Shown: positions 46,101-56,409 of the stretch, piece after piece
How the letters are laid out: the number at the start of each line of letters is the position of its first letter
Numbering within the stretch: position 1 is the first letter of the stretch
NCBI GenBank assembly: GCA_009746045.1
Contig: RPFO01001124.1
Location: 18,501 to 82,500 of the forward strand
DNA from: Mesostigma viride
Lineage: Eukaryota > Streptophyta > Mesostigmatophyceae > Mesostigmatales > Mesostigmataceae
Reading direction: 5' to 3'
Length of the DNA: 64,000 bases
Translations under genes and position numbers: made by a program
Notes under the pieces: model-generated
What the model saw: only the letters and a program-made list of their open reading frames with translations
Databases searched by the model: none
Told to the model about the DNA's origin: nothing

Positions 46101-49100
46101 GCACAAGTGGGAGCCGAAGATGATGGCTACCGGCTGCTGGCAGACGCGAATGTGCTGGCGGACTTGGACCGGCTGCTACCCGGTTTGGGTGGCCGGGTAT
46201 GGCAGCAGCTGGCAGCACAAGCGTATGAGGTCAAGATGGGTACGGGGGGCCGTCATCCAAGCGGTGTAGACCTTGCGGGTGCTACGGTTGACACCTCATC
46301 ACCATCACACACATCCACCTTGCCGCGCACCCCCGCCCCCACCTCGCCACGCACAACCAGCCCACCCTCTCCCCGCATATTCGTGTACGACCTCCCCCCC
46401 AGCCTCACGGTCCATCCCGAGGATGGGTCGGTCGCCACGGCTAACTTTGGCAACGGGCCCGCCAACCTCTACTCGCTCGAGCCACGCTTCCACGCGGCCT
46501 TGCTGCGCAGTCGCCACCGTGTGCTCTCGCCCGCCACAGCCGACCTGCTGCATGCGCCTGTGTGGGACCCGATCGGTGCATGGGGCGCGTGGGGCGCGCA
46601 CGTGGACGCCGTGCGGTGGCTCCGGCAGGAGCACGGGGAGCTGTTTGAGAGCAGGCCGGCCGACCACGTGTGGGTGGTGCACCGGGACTTGGGCAGCTGC
46701 GGGTCGCCGGCGCCGCTGGCGGCGGGGATATTTGTGACCAACTGGGGGGGTGAGAGAGGTGAGCCAGGTGGCCCCTAGTTTCTTCTCGGCAGGGGCACAA
46801 GACTTCCAAGCATGTTCACTTGTTGTTGAATATGTGATGTGTGCACCTTGTTCTCCAAATACCCCGGCCTGTTGTTGAATATGTTGTTTGTGTACTTCTA
46901 TCTTGTTCTCCAAATACGCCGGCTTCAAGGAGTGATAACCCCTACCTATTTTGGTGACATGTGGCCACGTCCCCTTAGCATAGAGAGTTGGGTGGGTTAT
47001 GTGCATGAGCCCTGTGTTAGATGGTATACCATCCTGGCCCTTACAGGTGTAAGCTTAATTATCGTACGAAGACTTTCTGGAATTCTAGTTTCGTGTACGC
47101 TGACTTTGGGGAAGTATTTTAACAGTATGTGCGTATATTGTCAAGGTATATACGGGAGGGGCCTCTCCAGGCATGCCCTATGGTAGGCCCTCATCTGTAT
47201 ATTGCAACATCTCAAAGCGATATCTTGGGCTGTACGAGGCCGGAAGGAGTTTTTCTTTGGGCCTGTACGAGGGGCATTCGTACATAATTATGGGTACGGA
47301 TATACGGGCCACTGCGATAGTAGGGTTTCTTTGGGCATGTACGAGGGGCATTCGTACATGATTATGGGTACGGAGATAAGGGCCACTGCGATAGTAGGGT
47401 TTCTTTGGGCATGTACGAGGGGCATTCGTACATGATTATGGGTACGGATATACGGGCCACTGCGATAGTAGGGTTTCTTTGGGCATGTACGAGGGGCATT
47501 CGTACATGATTATGGGTACGGATATACGGGCCACTGCGATAGTAGGGTTTCTTTGGGCATGTACGAGGGGCATTTGTACATGATTATGGGTACGGATATA
47601 AGGGCCACTGCGGTAGTAGGGTTTCTTTGGGCATGTACGAGGGGCATTTGTACATGATTATGGGTACGGATATACGGGCCACTGCGGTAGTAGGGTTTCT
47701 TTGGGCATGTACGAGGGGCATTTGTACATAATTATGGGTACGGATATAAGGGCCACTGCGGTAGTAGGGTTTCTTTGGGCATGTACGAGGGGCATTCGTA
47801 CATAATTGTGGGTAGGGATATAAGGGCCACTACGGTATGAGCCATGTGTTTGATGGAGTCTGAGCCCTGTGTTTGGTGGTGTGTGAATAATGTGTTAGAT
47901 GGTATATTGGACTTGTGTTTGTTTTTATTTGAGCCCTGTGTTCGATGGTGTATGAGCCTTGTCTTTGATTAAATTAAATTAAATTATAACATGACTCCGT
48001 TGGGAGATCATGTAGCACATTGTCCTTGATGGTATATCAATACTCAAGGCCAATGACACCCAAACTTCGTCCGCCATCCGCGATGCGCCTCTCGTCTCGC
48101 GCCGCCCCAAATTATTTATTCTTTTTGTGGAAACAGGCCTGTTCCGTAGCCAGCGCAGTGGGTGGATGCGCCGCTGCTTCCAGCCAGGGCAGGACATCGT
48201 GGCACCCCCCCCCCTGGTGTTCGACCTGCACCGCGCCTGGGCGGCGGCGCAAGAGCCGGCCATGTGGACGCGCCAGCTGCTGCTGCCCCACCTGGCAGGG
48301 GCTGCCAGTCCATCACCAGCGAATGCGGAGACCGAGGGAGCTGGAGTTTTTATGCTGGCACCCGCCACGGTTGGCCGTTCTGGCTCTAATAATAATGCCA
48401 TGCGGATTCTAGCAGAGCCCAAGCGCACGGCGGGGTTGTTCTTTTGGGGCCGCATCTGCTGGGAGTGGAACACCCTGGCGCACCGCGCGAGCGTGATGCT
48501 GCCTGTGCGACCCCCCAGGAACCTGCCAGGGTCCGAGGCCAAGAAACCGAGCACGCTGAACCCCGTGCGAGGGAAAGCGTCATCGTCGTCCTCTCCCACG
48601 TCGCCGCCGCATCGCACGGCGGCGGAGCTGTGTCGCGGCCGCAAGAAGTTCTACGAGGACTACAGCTACGGCGTGCGCCAGGCGGTCTGGGACGCGTACC
48701 AGGGTGCACGGGGCTTCACCATTCTGGACTCGCGGTCCACGCCGGGCATGGAGGCCCGTCTCCCCGACGAGATGCGGCGCCACGAGCTATGCCTCGCGCC
48801 AACGGGGATCGGCTGGGGCGTGCGTGTGTACGAGTCGGTCATGGCCGGGTGTGTGCCTGTCATCATCCAGGATGATGGCAAGGGGGCGCGCGTGAGGCAG
48901 GCGTTTGAGGGGGAGGATGGTGGCCGGCTGATGCCTTGGAATCGCATGGCGGTGCTATTGATGCGCCGCGATATCCCTTGTCTTCCCGAGATGGTGAGGG
49001 AGCTCACGCGGGTGGGTTCTGAGGGGGGCATGTCATCAAGCAAGGGTGACAATGGGTATGGGAAGCGGAGGGATGGCAAGGGGCAGCAGATTCCGAGGAC

Positions 49101-49350
49101 CCAGGCAGGTGCCAAGGAGACTGGGGTGGGTGGGCCTGCCAGCTGTAAGGGAGTGGGTGTGGATGTGGTGGCGGCGAGAAAGGTCATGCGCCAGCACTGG
49201 ACGCGGCTCGTGTGGCGTGACGCGATTGTGGTGGAGACCGAGCGCATCTCTCCCGCGGCGCTGAAGGGGCCCGACGCGTTCGACACGATCATCGAGGTGC
49301 TGGGGAAGAGGGTGCAGGCGAAAGCAAAGAAAAGTCCAGTTTTTTCATGA
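43160..49350 (+). CDS. EGF-domain exostosin-family glycosyltransferase (GT47)
   Basis: Exons 43160-44623, 45288-46749 and 48137-49350 join in phase to 1379 residues. A basic N-terminus followed by a hydrophobic helix (about residues 18-34, LAWGAIISAALFVIYQAF) makes a type II Golgi anchor. A proline/glutamate-rich stem follows, then EGF-like cysteine modules: CPPGCDVRGVCNPETGTCEC near 255, a C-W-Q-R-C-N-G-R-G-R-C stretch near 367, CSCFPGYRGHAC near 454, and one split by intron 1 (FCINACHRRGMC/FCLCRPGFWGIDC). Exostosin motifs are IFVYDLPPSL, HAPVWDP, DHVWVVHRDLGSC, FQPGQDIVAPP, GLFFWGRI, YSYGVRQ and CLAPTGIGWGVRVYESVMAG. These are nucleotide-sugar-dependent transferases acting in the secretory pathway; the sugar cannot be told. 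Long Gly/Ser/Ala insertions within the stem and the transferase lengthen it beyond usual family members. Confidence 0.9.
47271..47840 (+). repeat. 74-bp tandem repeat, about eight copies, in intron 2
   Basis: GGGGCATTCGTACAT recurs at 47271, 47345, 47419, 47493, 47567, 47641, 47715 and 47789, an exact 74-bp period. The unit also holds GATTATGGGTACGGATATA and GGGCCACTGCGATAGTAGGG. Two states alternate among copies (TTCGTAC/TTTGTAC, GCGATAG/GCGGTAG), so neighbouring copies are related by block duplication. It lies in intron 2 of the exostosin gene. Confidence 0.95.
47970..48019 (-). mobile_element. 50-bp LINE 3' end with target duplication
   Basis: Only the LINE terminus is present: TGCTACATGATCTCCCAACG on the minus strand, GAGTCATGTTATAA, then TTTAA tail units. 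It is flanked by TTGTCTTTGAT (47959-47969) and TTGTCCTTGAT (48020-48030), an 11-bp duplication with one mismatch. It is an extremely 5'-truncated insertion, antisense to the host gene, about 110 bp before exon 3 of the exostosin gene. Confidence 0.85.
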
Positions 49351-49994
49351 GCATTCAGAACAGATATGCCCATGTGTAGCTTATTTATTTAGTAGCATAC
49401 TATTCTTTTTATTTATTTGTCTTTTTGAACCAGCCAATAAATGGTCTGGCCGTAAAAGATTGGGGGGGTTCGATAAGAGGATTATTAGCTCTTTTGCATG
49501 TGCACGCAAAAATCAATTGATAGCTACCGAGGTAGCTCACTGTCATTAGAGAGTTATTGCACTTCCATTGGAGTTTTTGCGGACCTACATCAACATACCT
49601 TCGTACGCCACGTACCATCGTATGATTGCCCGTCACCTCGCAGCTCATGCATGCAGGCGTACGGGAGGGCTATTTACACTAACGCGCGCCCACGCGATCA
49701 GCCGGCCCCATTCGACCCGGCCATGGCATGCAGTGCTCATAGACCGTAGGCCGCCAGCACATATAGCGCTGCGCCCTAGTTTCCTAAATTTGGCAGAACT
49801 CAAGTAAATCAGCAAATCTTGAAAGCAAGCTAGCTCTTGGACTAATTGGATACTCATCTACGATCAATGTAAGCTTCTAAAGAAAATTTATTGTCATGTC
49901 CAGAAACTGGCAAAGTTCATGTACCATATCCTGGTTCCATATAAAGTTCAAGTGGTCGATCGCTGAAAGTTCTAGCTCGTGAATTATCGACCTT
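49351..49994. other. exostosin 3' flank, no gene seen
   Basis: An AT-rich start (TTATTTATTTAGTAG) probably holds the 3' UTR and poly(A) site. No repeats or convincing reading frames follow until LINE-derived sequence begins near 49995. Confidence 0.4.
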
Positions 49995-50300
49995 CATCAG
50001 CCCAGTTTGAATACCGCATCCACTCTCTCTCCCTTCTTTGGACTGCCATGCAGAACAAGACGCGGTGGCAGAAGATTGTCACTTGAGGCTCACACGCCCG
50101 ACCCTGTGGGCAAGCCACCTCCCCCCAAGAGGAGGAGGCGTTTTGATGAGTAGGGTAGTTAAAGGATTTTTCTAGACTAGATAAATTAGCATTAGGATAG
50201 TCCGATTGCGCGGCTTTCTCCACTCCACCACCCATGACCCATCAAGGAATATGTGCTACATGATCTCCCAACGGAGGCATGTTATAATTTAATTTAATTT
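49995..50300 (+). pseudogene. LINE fragment: ORF2 end plus 3' UTR and tail
   Basis: The fragment encodes pieces of the ORF2 C-terminus (HTPDPVGKPPPPKRRRRFDE and stop at about 50150 after a frameshift). It continues into a short 3' UTR, the hairpin CTCCCAACGGAG at about 50262-50273 and a TTTAA tail. It shows that the hairpin-plus-tail is the true 3' end of the RT-bearing LINE, not only of ORF1-type copies. Confidence 0.75.
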
Positions 50301-50486
50301 TTAATCTGCCACAAACTATTCCCCGATCGAGAAGCCTGCAGAGTCCATACGTAAGTACTGGCAGGGCGGGGACCTGTACATTTACACAAGGTATGGGTTC
50401 CAGCCACGTGACATGCAGTCCTGATCGATCCATGATGTCTACACTAGGTTCAGATAGGGTTAAATTAAATTACATGCTATGACCGA

Positions 50487-50597
50487 CCTACCTTCAGCTC
50501 CGGCAGAGTACAGGGGGGAAGCCGGTATACTGGAGGGAAGCGGTCATCCACGTTGACCACAAGCCGTGGCAGGCACCTCCGGCCACCTCAGACTAGG
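50487..50597 (+). pseudogene. ORF1 C-terminal fragment, plus strand
   Basis: The fragment reads YLQLRQSTGGKPVYWREAV then HVDHKPWQAPPATSD and a stop, nearly the same as the ORF1 end of copy A (8.9 kb). Its 3' region (50600-50900) carries the GCCCATAATGG and TTTAGCCAAGCCATGCCTAT motifs of the family. A separate ORF1-type end, KYWQGGDLYIYTRYGFQPRD, lies just before it at about 50355-50420. Confidence 0.75.
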
Positions 50598-50907
50598 GAA
50601 TACATACCAGTAGTGTAGATTAATCAGGCTTAGCCTAGCTAACTAGGACCTAGATAGCTTACACCATCCATCCGGACCATCCCATCCCATGTTCCCCTCC
50701 CACTGAGGACTTATGCTCGCGTGACCCAGTCACGTGTCTATTCATTAATTAATTAGCCTAGCATGTGGCCCACGCGCATGTGCGCCCATAATGGCCGGGC
50801 CCCCATGGCCTGATGCCTCAAATATTTAGCCAAGCCATGCCTATAATGGGACCTCCCATGGATGTTAATTGCATTAAGAATTTAGCCATGCTTCAATTTC
50901 GCAACCC

Positions 50908-51377
50908 ATTTGTATATCACCGCTGGTCTGCCTGGCATCTACCCGCAAGCGTCCCTCACATTAAAGCTCACGTCGGAGGATACTCATTGCAATTACCTCG
51001 ATCTTAACATTACCCATAACAAGAAGGGCTGGCGTACGGCTATCTATGATAAGCGCAAGGATCCTAAATACCAGCAAATTCCTTTTATTCGTTACCCCGA
51101 TATTCACAGTCTCCTTTCCCACACAGCAAAATATGGTGTTGTTCTTTCTCAGTTACATCGTTTTTCCCGTCTTTGTTCTTATCGTGTTGATTTCATCACG
51201 ACTCTTGTTGAACTCTTGCAGCGTTTATTGGTCAAAGACTATGACCGAGCCATTATGCTCCGTCAAGTCCGATGTTTTTTGCAACGTCACCCACATCTGT
51301 TCGGTGCTGCCCCTTGGCACAAGCTCTACAAACAGGTCGTGGACCGGCTGGATCGCATAGTATCTCCGCACATCTGA
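50908..51377 (+). pseudogene. Penelope-like reverse transcriptase C-terminal fragment
   Basis: An open frame of about 155 residues with GIYPQASLTLKLTSEDTHCN, YLDLNITHNKKGWRTAIYDK and QLHRFSRLCSYRVDF. The order matches the end of the palm and the thumb of Penelope-like and related reverse transcriptases (LDL-x-I, then a K-x-x-D strand, then S-Q-x-x-R-x-x-R-x-C-S). Motifs A and C are absent, so it is 5'-truncated and inactive, and no GIY-YIG endonuclease follows. It abuts LINE 3' sequence upstream at about 50900. Assignment to Penelope rather than a related RT class is tentative. Confidence 0.6.
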
Positions 51378-51849
51378 ACCCTGTGATGCCAGATCTCCTT
51401 TGCGGCCGTTCCGAGCTTGGCACTGGATTCGTTGTCCACATCGTCGCGTCGCTGCCGCAACACGATGTTTTCTGGCATCCGCGGGCTTTTGGTTCCCGCC
51501 GCACATTTGAAAGTGCTGTCCTCCGGCTTTTTGCCTTTGCACCGTGTGCAGTTCTTGGACGTTTGGAATCATGGCATGGCTAACGTGATGACTGACTAGC
51601 TAGACCTTTTCAGTGGTTTTCCATTTGCGGGTATTTCCTCGTAAATGGTGGGAGAGCGATCGCAGCAATGGTGCTCACCACTAGACACTCCCGGCCAGTT
51701 AGGCTAGAAACACACGCCCTGATCAAGCATGCTGTTTCCGGCCCCACCGTCTAGGTCATGATCTAGTCGCTCCACACGTAAGCCAGCCATAATTTCAATG
51801 CACAAGGATACACATTTCCATCACCATTCATCTTCATCATCCTGAACGA

Positions 51850-52265
51850 CTCGAAAACGCGGAAAAGATAACGGCAGGCTCGAGCTACCATGGTCCGGAT
51901 TCTCCCGATTTCTGGCCTGCGCTGGTTGTCTCTTTGATGCTACATATCAAAGAGACAACCAGATATGCCTATGCAGAGAGACGCTCTCTGTTGAGAAGCC
52001 ATGCCCTAAACTCTTGTACAGCCATGATGATCTTCCCCCACATGCATGACAGGCTCCCCCTTAGCTCAGTGGGCATAGCTTGATATCTAGTAGATCATGG
52101 GGGTGCAGGTGCCCTGGCGCACCTACTAGAGCAAGGGTAGCTTACATTCCCACCCTTGCAGGAAGTAGCCCAGAATGTACATATTAAAAGCCATATGCCC
52201 CTTCTCAGGGATATGTGCTACATGCACTCCCAACGGAGTTATGTTCCTAATTAATTAATTAATTA
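51850..52265 (+). repeat. LINE 3' region with 15-bp-stem hairpin and AATTA tail
   Basis: 51850-51923 is an inverted copy of the 100-bp segment found in the 32.3-kb insertion. It is followed by a perfect hairpin at 51924-51960 (15-bp stem starting GGTTGTCTCTTTGAT, 7-nt loop GCTACAT). From 51960 to 52232 runs the standard family 3' region ending ACTCCCAACGGAGT, TATGTTCC and TAATTAATTAA. Confidence 0.78.
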
Positions 52266-54204
52266 ATGCACGGAACGGGACCTCCGTCCCGCCTAGTAGC
52301 AGCCGCGGCAGCAGCGCGGGCGACTGGAAGCCCCAATCATTGTTAATCCACTCACGGTCCTAAATTTAGGACTTTGTCCTAAATTGTCCTAGAGGTCACT
52401 ATAACCGAGGTACCGGGTAGGGGGGGTCACTATATGGTCCGTACCCCATGTCCACCGTACCCGGTATGATGTACCCGACCCGTGGTACCGGCACATGGTA
52501 CCCGGATTCCGTACCCGGGTACCGGGTATAATGGCGGGAAAGTAGGTACCTCGACCAAAAATATAACCGATTTTGGAGCGAAAAAGTGGGTGCGGGAATG
52601 AAGTGAGGTGGATATGGCGACCTGACAATCGTGGCCGGCGTTTTCACGTGCGTTTATCATTTCGGGCGCCCAGTAGCAAAAACGAAAGGTTGTTAGTTAT
52701 GCTTAAAGGCTGTGAATATTTTCTGCGCAAGTTTTTATGTGTAGCGCTGTATCACAGCGGCACAACACAAATGGGTCGCAGATCGCCTGCTCGCGGAGGG
52801 TCGATTTTGGCACAAACATGTTAGTGTATTAGCAATGGTGGTGCGAATCAAGCCAGGAAATTTTTGTGGACGATTTTTATTTTAGTCTGGAGTTTAGAAA
52901 CGGAGTATTTGACATGGGAGCGCCTGGGCCGTGATATTCTTGCCCGATTTCCATTGTCGACCATGTTTTAGGGACGTTCAGGCTGGGCAGCGAGCGCACC
53001 TTATAGGTCTTCACTTTCGGTATTTCTTGGACCTAGAACGCAGCACAAGCGTGGTTTATATCATTGTCGAACCGGTTGGCCAGCTTTGGTGCGCTCAGCT
53101 CTCGGAAAGCTGACCTCGCTGCGGATTTCAGCGACTTTTTTGCAACCATCTGGAATGAGGCGACGTAAGTAGCAGGTAAGTGCCGGGTTGTCCTAGATCA
53201 TGAGTGTAACTGGCAACGCTGTCGTGGTGTTTTGAGTCAGCCAGCTATGCCTAAAAAGAGGGGACGCTCTCTGTGCACATAACTGTCACACATAGTTGGT
53301 TTACGTCATACAATTTTTTACGTCTCTATCTTCGTCGTCCGCTGCAGCTAAAACACACATGCGTAAGAGCAGTTTTACTCATGTGTTAGTTATAAACCAT
53401 TGTCCTATGGCCTGCAGTCGTTCAGGGTGTTCTCAGACAGTATATACAGTATGGTTTACGTGTTACATGCACGCTGAATTCGCTCACAAAGCGTTGCATG
53501 TTAGCACAACGTTGTTTTGTAACTTGATTTGGCTGCATTCATGTGTTAGTTGCAATGCAAATGCAATGTTTTTTCATCGCTGGGTGGTGGCCAGCATGTC
53601 CGTGATGTCAAAGAAGGTTTGGCATATGCTTAGAGAAAGTTTACCGCAAGGGGTGGGCCATGTTCAAGCCGGGCAACCTCAGCAACCATGCAACCCTATA
53701 TTGCATTACCTGCACCATCTGTGACACCGTTAATCACGCGTATATATAGAGGCAGCCACAGCAGGGTATGGCCTTGTTATACGCTGCCCCGCCATCCCAA
53801 GGCCTCGTAGGGTCCCCTAGGTAGCGCTTGTAAGATGCTCAAGGGACCGTGTGGATAGCATGGTCATGCGTTGACAATAATTGGTCCTAATGGTCCTAAA
53901 ACCCACATTTTGGCCAAATTCGCGCTTTGAGGTCTGGCAGGTGGCAGGGCCCATTCATGCACTATATAAATGTAATTATTTGACCCCAGGTTTTTGATGC
54001 CAACTAAAAAAGTGTGTTATCTGTCATGGGAACGAATGCCAGGGTCAAATTTTAATGTTTGCATGTATATATTTTAATTCAAAGTGGTCCTAAATTTAGG
54101 ACTTTTTCTGGGAAGATTAACATCATGCACCATCGCCTCAGTATTGACACTAATCTCCAACCCTGGCACCGCCCGCGCCTCCAAGCCCAGACAGTCCAGC
54201 CTAT
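52266..54204 (-). pseudogene. LINE RT fragment split by an insertion
   Basis: 52266-52336 matches the copy A ORF2 region at about 6640-6710 (GGAACGGGACC ... GGCAGCAG ... GCCCCAATCA). 54127-54204 continues that same region (CATCGCCTCAGTATTGACAC, matching 6708-6780). Together they were about 150 bp of RT sequence before the 52341-54122 element landed in it. Confidence 0.75.
52341..54122. mobile_element. 1782-bp insertion, TGTTAATC...GATTAACA ends
   Basis: The element begins TGTTAATC and ends GATTAACA (8-bp inverted ends) and is flanked by TCAT at 52337-52340 and 54123-54126. It cleanly interrupts a LINE RT fragment. The palindrome GTCCTAAATTTAGGAC lies near both ends (52357-52372 and 54088-54103). 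TG...CA ends and a 4-bp duplication fit a solo LTR; matched subterminal palindromes would also suit a DNA transposon. Inside are GTACCGGGTA-type repeats (52408-52530) and a 142-residue cysteine-rich open frame (53296-53724, plus) that I do not recognise. Confidence 0.65.
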
Positions 54205-54749
54205 AGGGTTGCGTGATGTCAGTTGATGTATTGCTGAATGGCCTAGCGCGCCACCTGCATGGCCTTCGCAGCGCCGTGTATGGCTCAGCAAACTACCCGC
54301 TACCTTTACTTTAGCTCAGCGTATGCTCCCGCATCTGCATCAGTCTATGCACCCGCATGTCTACCAGCCTATATGCATCCGCATGCATGTCTACCCGCAC
54401 ACTTCAGTCTACAGTTTTATTGCGTGCCAGACAACGCCCCCGCCATGTCACCCATGCAACTGTCAGCATTAGTGCACTCACAGTTATATGCTAGACTCTC
54501 GATCCTCTTGAATAGTTTAGATTTCGCGGAGCATGTGGCATGCATCCGCCCGGGCATGAAGGCGGAAGTGTCTCTGCCCCCTTCCCAGTGTGCAACACAC
54601 AGGTACATGAAAAGCACGTCATTAAAATCTGTATTATTGTGCTCCGTGACTCCAGCCCCAGCGGGAGCGCGTGTGTATATATAGTTAATTAATTAATCTA
54701 ATAGATATATGAAGGGGAATCGCGGCCTGCTCATATCAAGAGGCTTGAT

Positions 54750-55500
54750 GCCATGACCGCCCTTGGAAACCGAGGCCCTAGCTGGCCGTGCAGGTCCCCG
54801 GGATCGATCGCAATTCGCAGCACAGGGGCTACTGCTGGCCACGGCATCGCTGCGGCCCGCCCACTCGGCCGGCAGATCCATGGCAGTCTCACACTGGCCA
54901 CACTCCTGCGCGGACAGGTCTATATATACTGTTGTCTCCTCGATACTAGCTGCATGCGGCCAGCGACCGGCCATGCACCTCGACCACGGATGCCATCGCC
55001 ACGACGCTGCAGGCATGAGCTGGAAGCTCAACGCCGAGCTCAGCAGCGCGCCTGAGGACACCGACCGCGCACGCCACCAATGCCGAGGGGCGAGTTTCGA
55101 GCAGCGGCCAGGGGAGACAATCAAGTATCTTAAGGCCGAGCTCAGGAGCAAGCTCCCTGCTCCTTACCCAACTGGAACTCGTAGCCGGTAAATTAGAACT
55201 GTGTGGGCACCGCCTTCCCCACTCATGGGACAAGGCGGCACCCCTGGACCAGTCCTGCTTACCTTCCGATCCCATTGAGGATACTAGAGGCTGTTCCTCT
55301 AGCTCGTGCGCCGCAAGAAGCTGCACGACCCGACTCCTGGATGCTGGATGACGACCTGACGGTCAGCGGCTCAGCAGCAGCGCAGTGACGCGACATGTGG
55401 CCGGAGTACCTCCGCCACAAGCAAAAACCCAAGAATTAAGCCCAAGGTGTTCTGGAGGGGCGGGGACCTGATATCGTCAATGTAACCAGTTGTGGAATTA
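54750..55500 (+). pseudogene. diverged ORF1-like fragment
   Basis: Plus-strand pieces in shifting frames resemble a distant ORF1: an alanine-rich start, a helical MSWKLNAELSSAPEDTDRAR stretch, then DDDLTV ... SAAAQ and, after shifts, RDMWPEYLRHKQKPK and VFWRGGDLI. The order matches the copy A ORF1 end (DDDLTLAQQQRRRELWP ... YWRG) but identity is low, so it may be a second LINE subfamily. Confidence 0.5.
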
Positions 55501-55697
55501 AGGCTTAAGCCCCCAGGCCACGGGCTCAGTAGACTAGCCAAAATGTAGCCACACCCATGCTTGGGTGATGCAACCTGGACATCGCCATCCCGGCTATATA
55601 TAGTGCAATGCCAATGCAGGGTAGATCGTAGCTATGTGTCCCTACTATAGCCTAACCAGTAGCCAACCTAGGCATCCGCTATGCAGCTCCTAGATTA

Positions 55698-56335
55698 CAC
55701 CCCCTGTCTCATGTTTAAGACGGGGGTTTGGCCAACCCAGGGCTGCGATCTTAAACCTAAAATCAAATCCAGGGTTGACGATCTTAAACCTGAGGGGGCG
55801 CCGCGGCGCGGCGCGCCTCGCCGGAGCCCGCCATATGATGCATGAGTGGAAGTTTTTGAAATTAATAGCAACACCGCCACGGAAGTAATGCAAATTGAAG
55901 CCTGCAATCGGAGGCTTCACGGAACGAGTTATGCAAGCAGGGCAGCACAGTATAATTGGGGATGGTTAACAAGTTGCTTAATTAACGAGTATAGTCAGCA
56001 TCATGGAAGGGAATTCGAACCGAATATAGTTTTGGTAAAAAACGCAGGTGCCCACTATGTGGCTACACCCGGCGTAATACGTCAATACCTCACCGCCGCC
56101 TTGACCAAAATATATAGCCTTAAATAATGGACTTTCGGCGACTTTGATGCTGCAGCTGTATCGGGCTTGACGAGAGCTGTCGATACACTGGGCACTGGCC
56201 GGAACTTGGCAGCTTTTTGTACCAACTTTAAGATCGTTTTGCCCAAAACCAGCCCTGCGGTCTTAAACCTGAAATTTCAAAATCCAGGGTCTCGTGATCT
56301 TAAACCTGAGAATCTTAAACGTGAGACTGGGGGTG
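55698..56335. mobile_element. Tc1/mariner-type MITE with TA duplication
   Basis: The 638-bp element is flanked by TA at 55696-55697 and 56336-56337. Inverted ends read CACCCCCTGTCTCATGTTTA on the left and CACCCCCAGTCTCACGTTTA on the right complement. Several CTTAAACCTGA motifs lie inside each end, and a GC palindrome (GGCGCCGCGGCGCGGCGCGCC-like) lies at 55797-55822. The interior near 56130-56195 is similar, inverted, to 61760-61825 inside the pogo-type MITE, so the two elements share ancestry or have exchanged sequence. Confidence 0.82.
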
Positions 56336-56409
56336 TAATGCGTCTCGCCTAGCTTGCTCACTGCTCAAGTTAATATGCTCACGTCTCCATAGCAATATGG
56401 TCATGCATA

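Noticed and set aside
52060-52085. TAGCTCAGTGG resembling a tRNA-derived SINE A box
   Set aside because: Sister copies read TTAGCTGGGCATAGC without the CAGT insertion and none has a B box, so the match is incidental.
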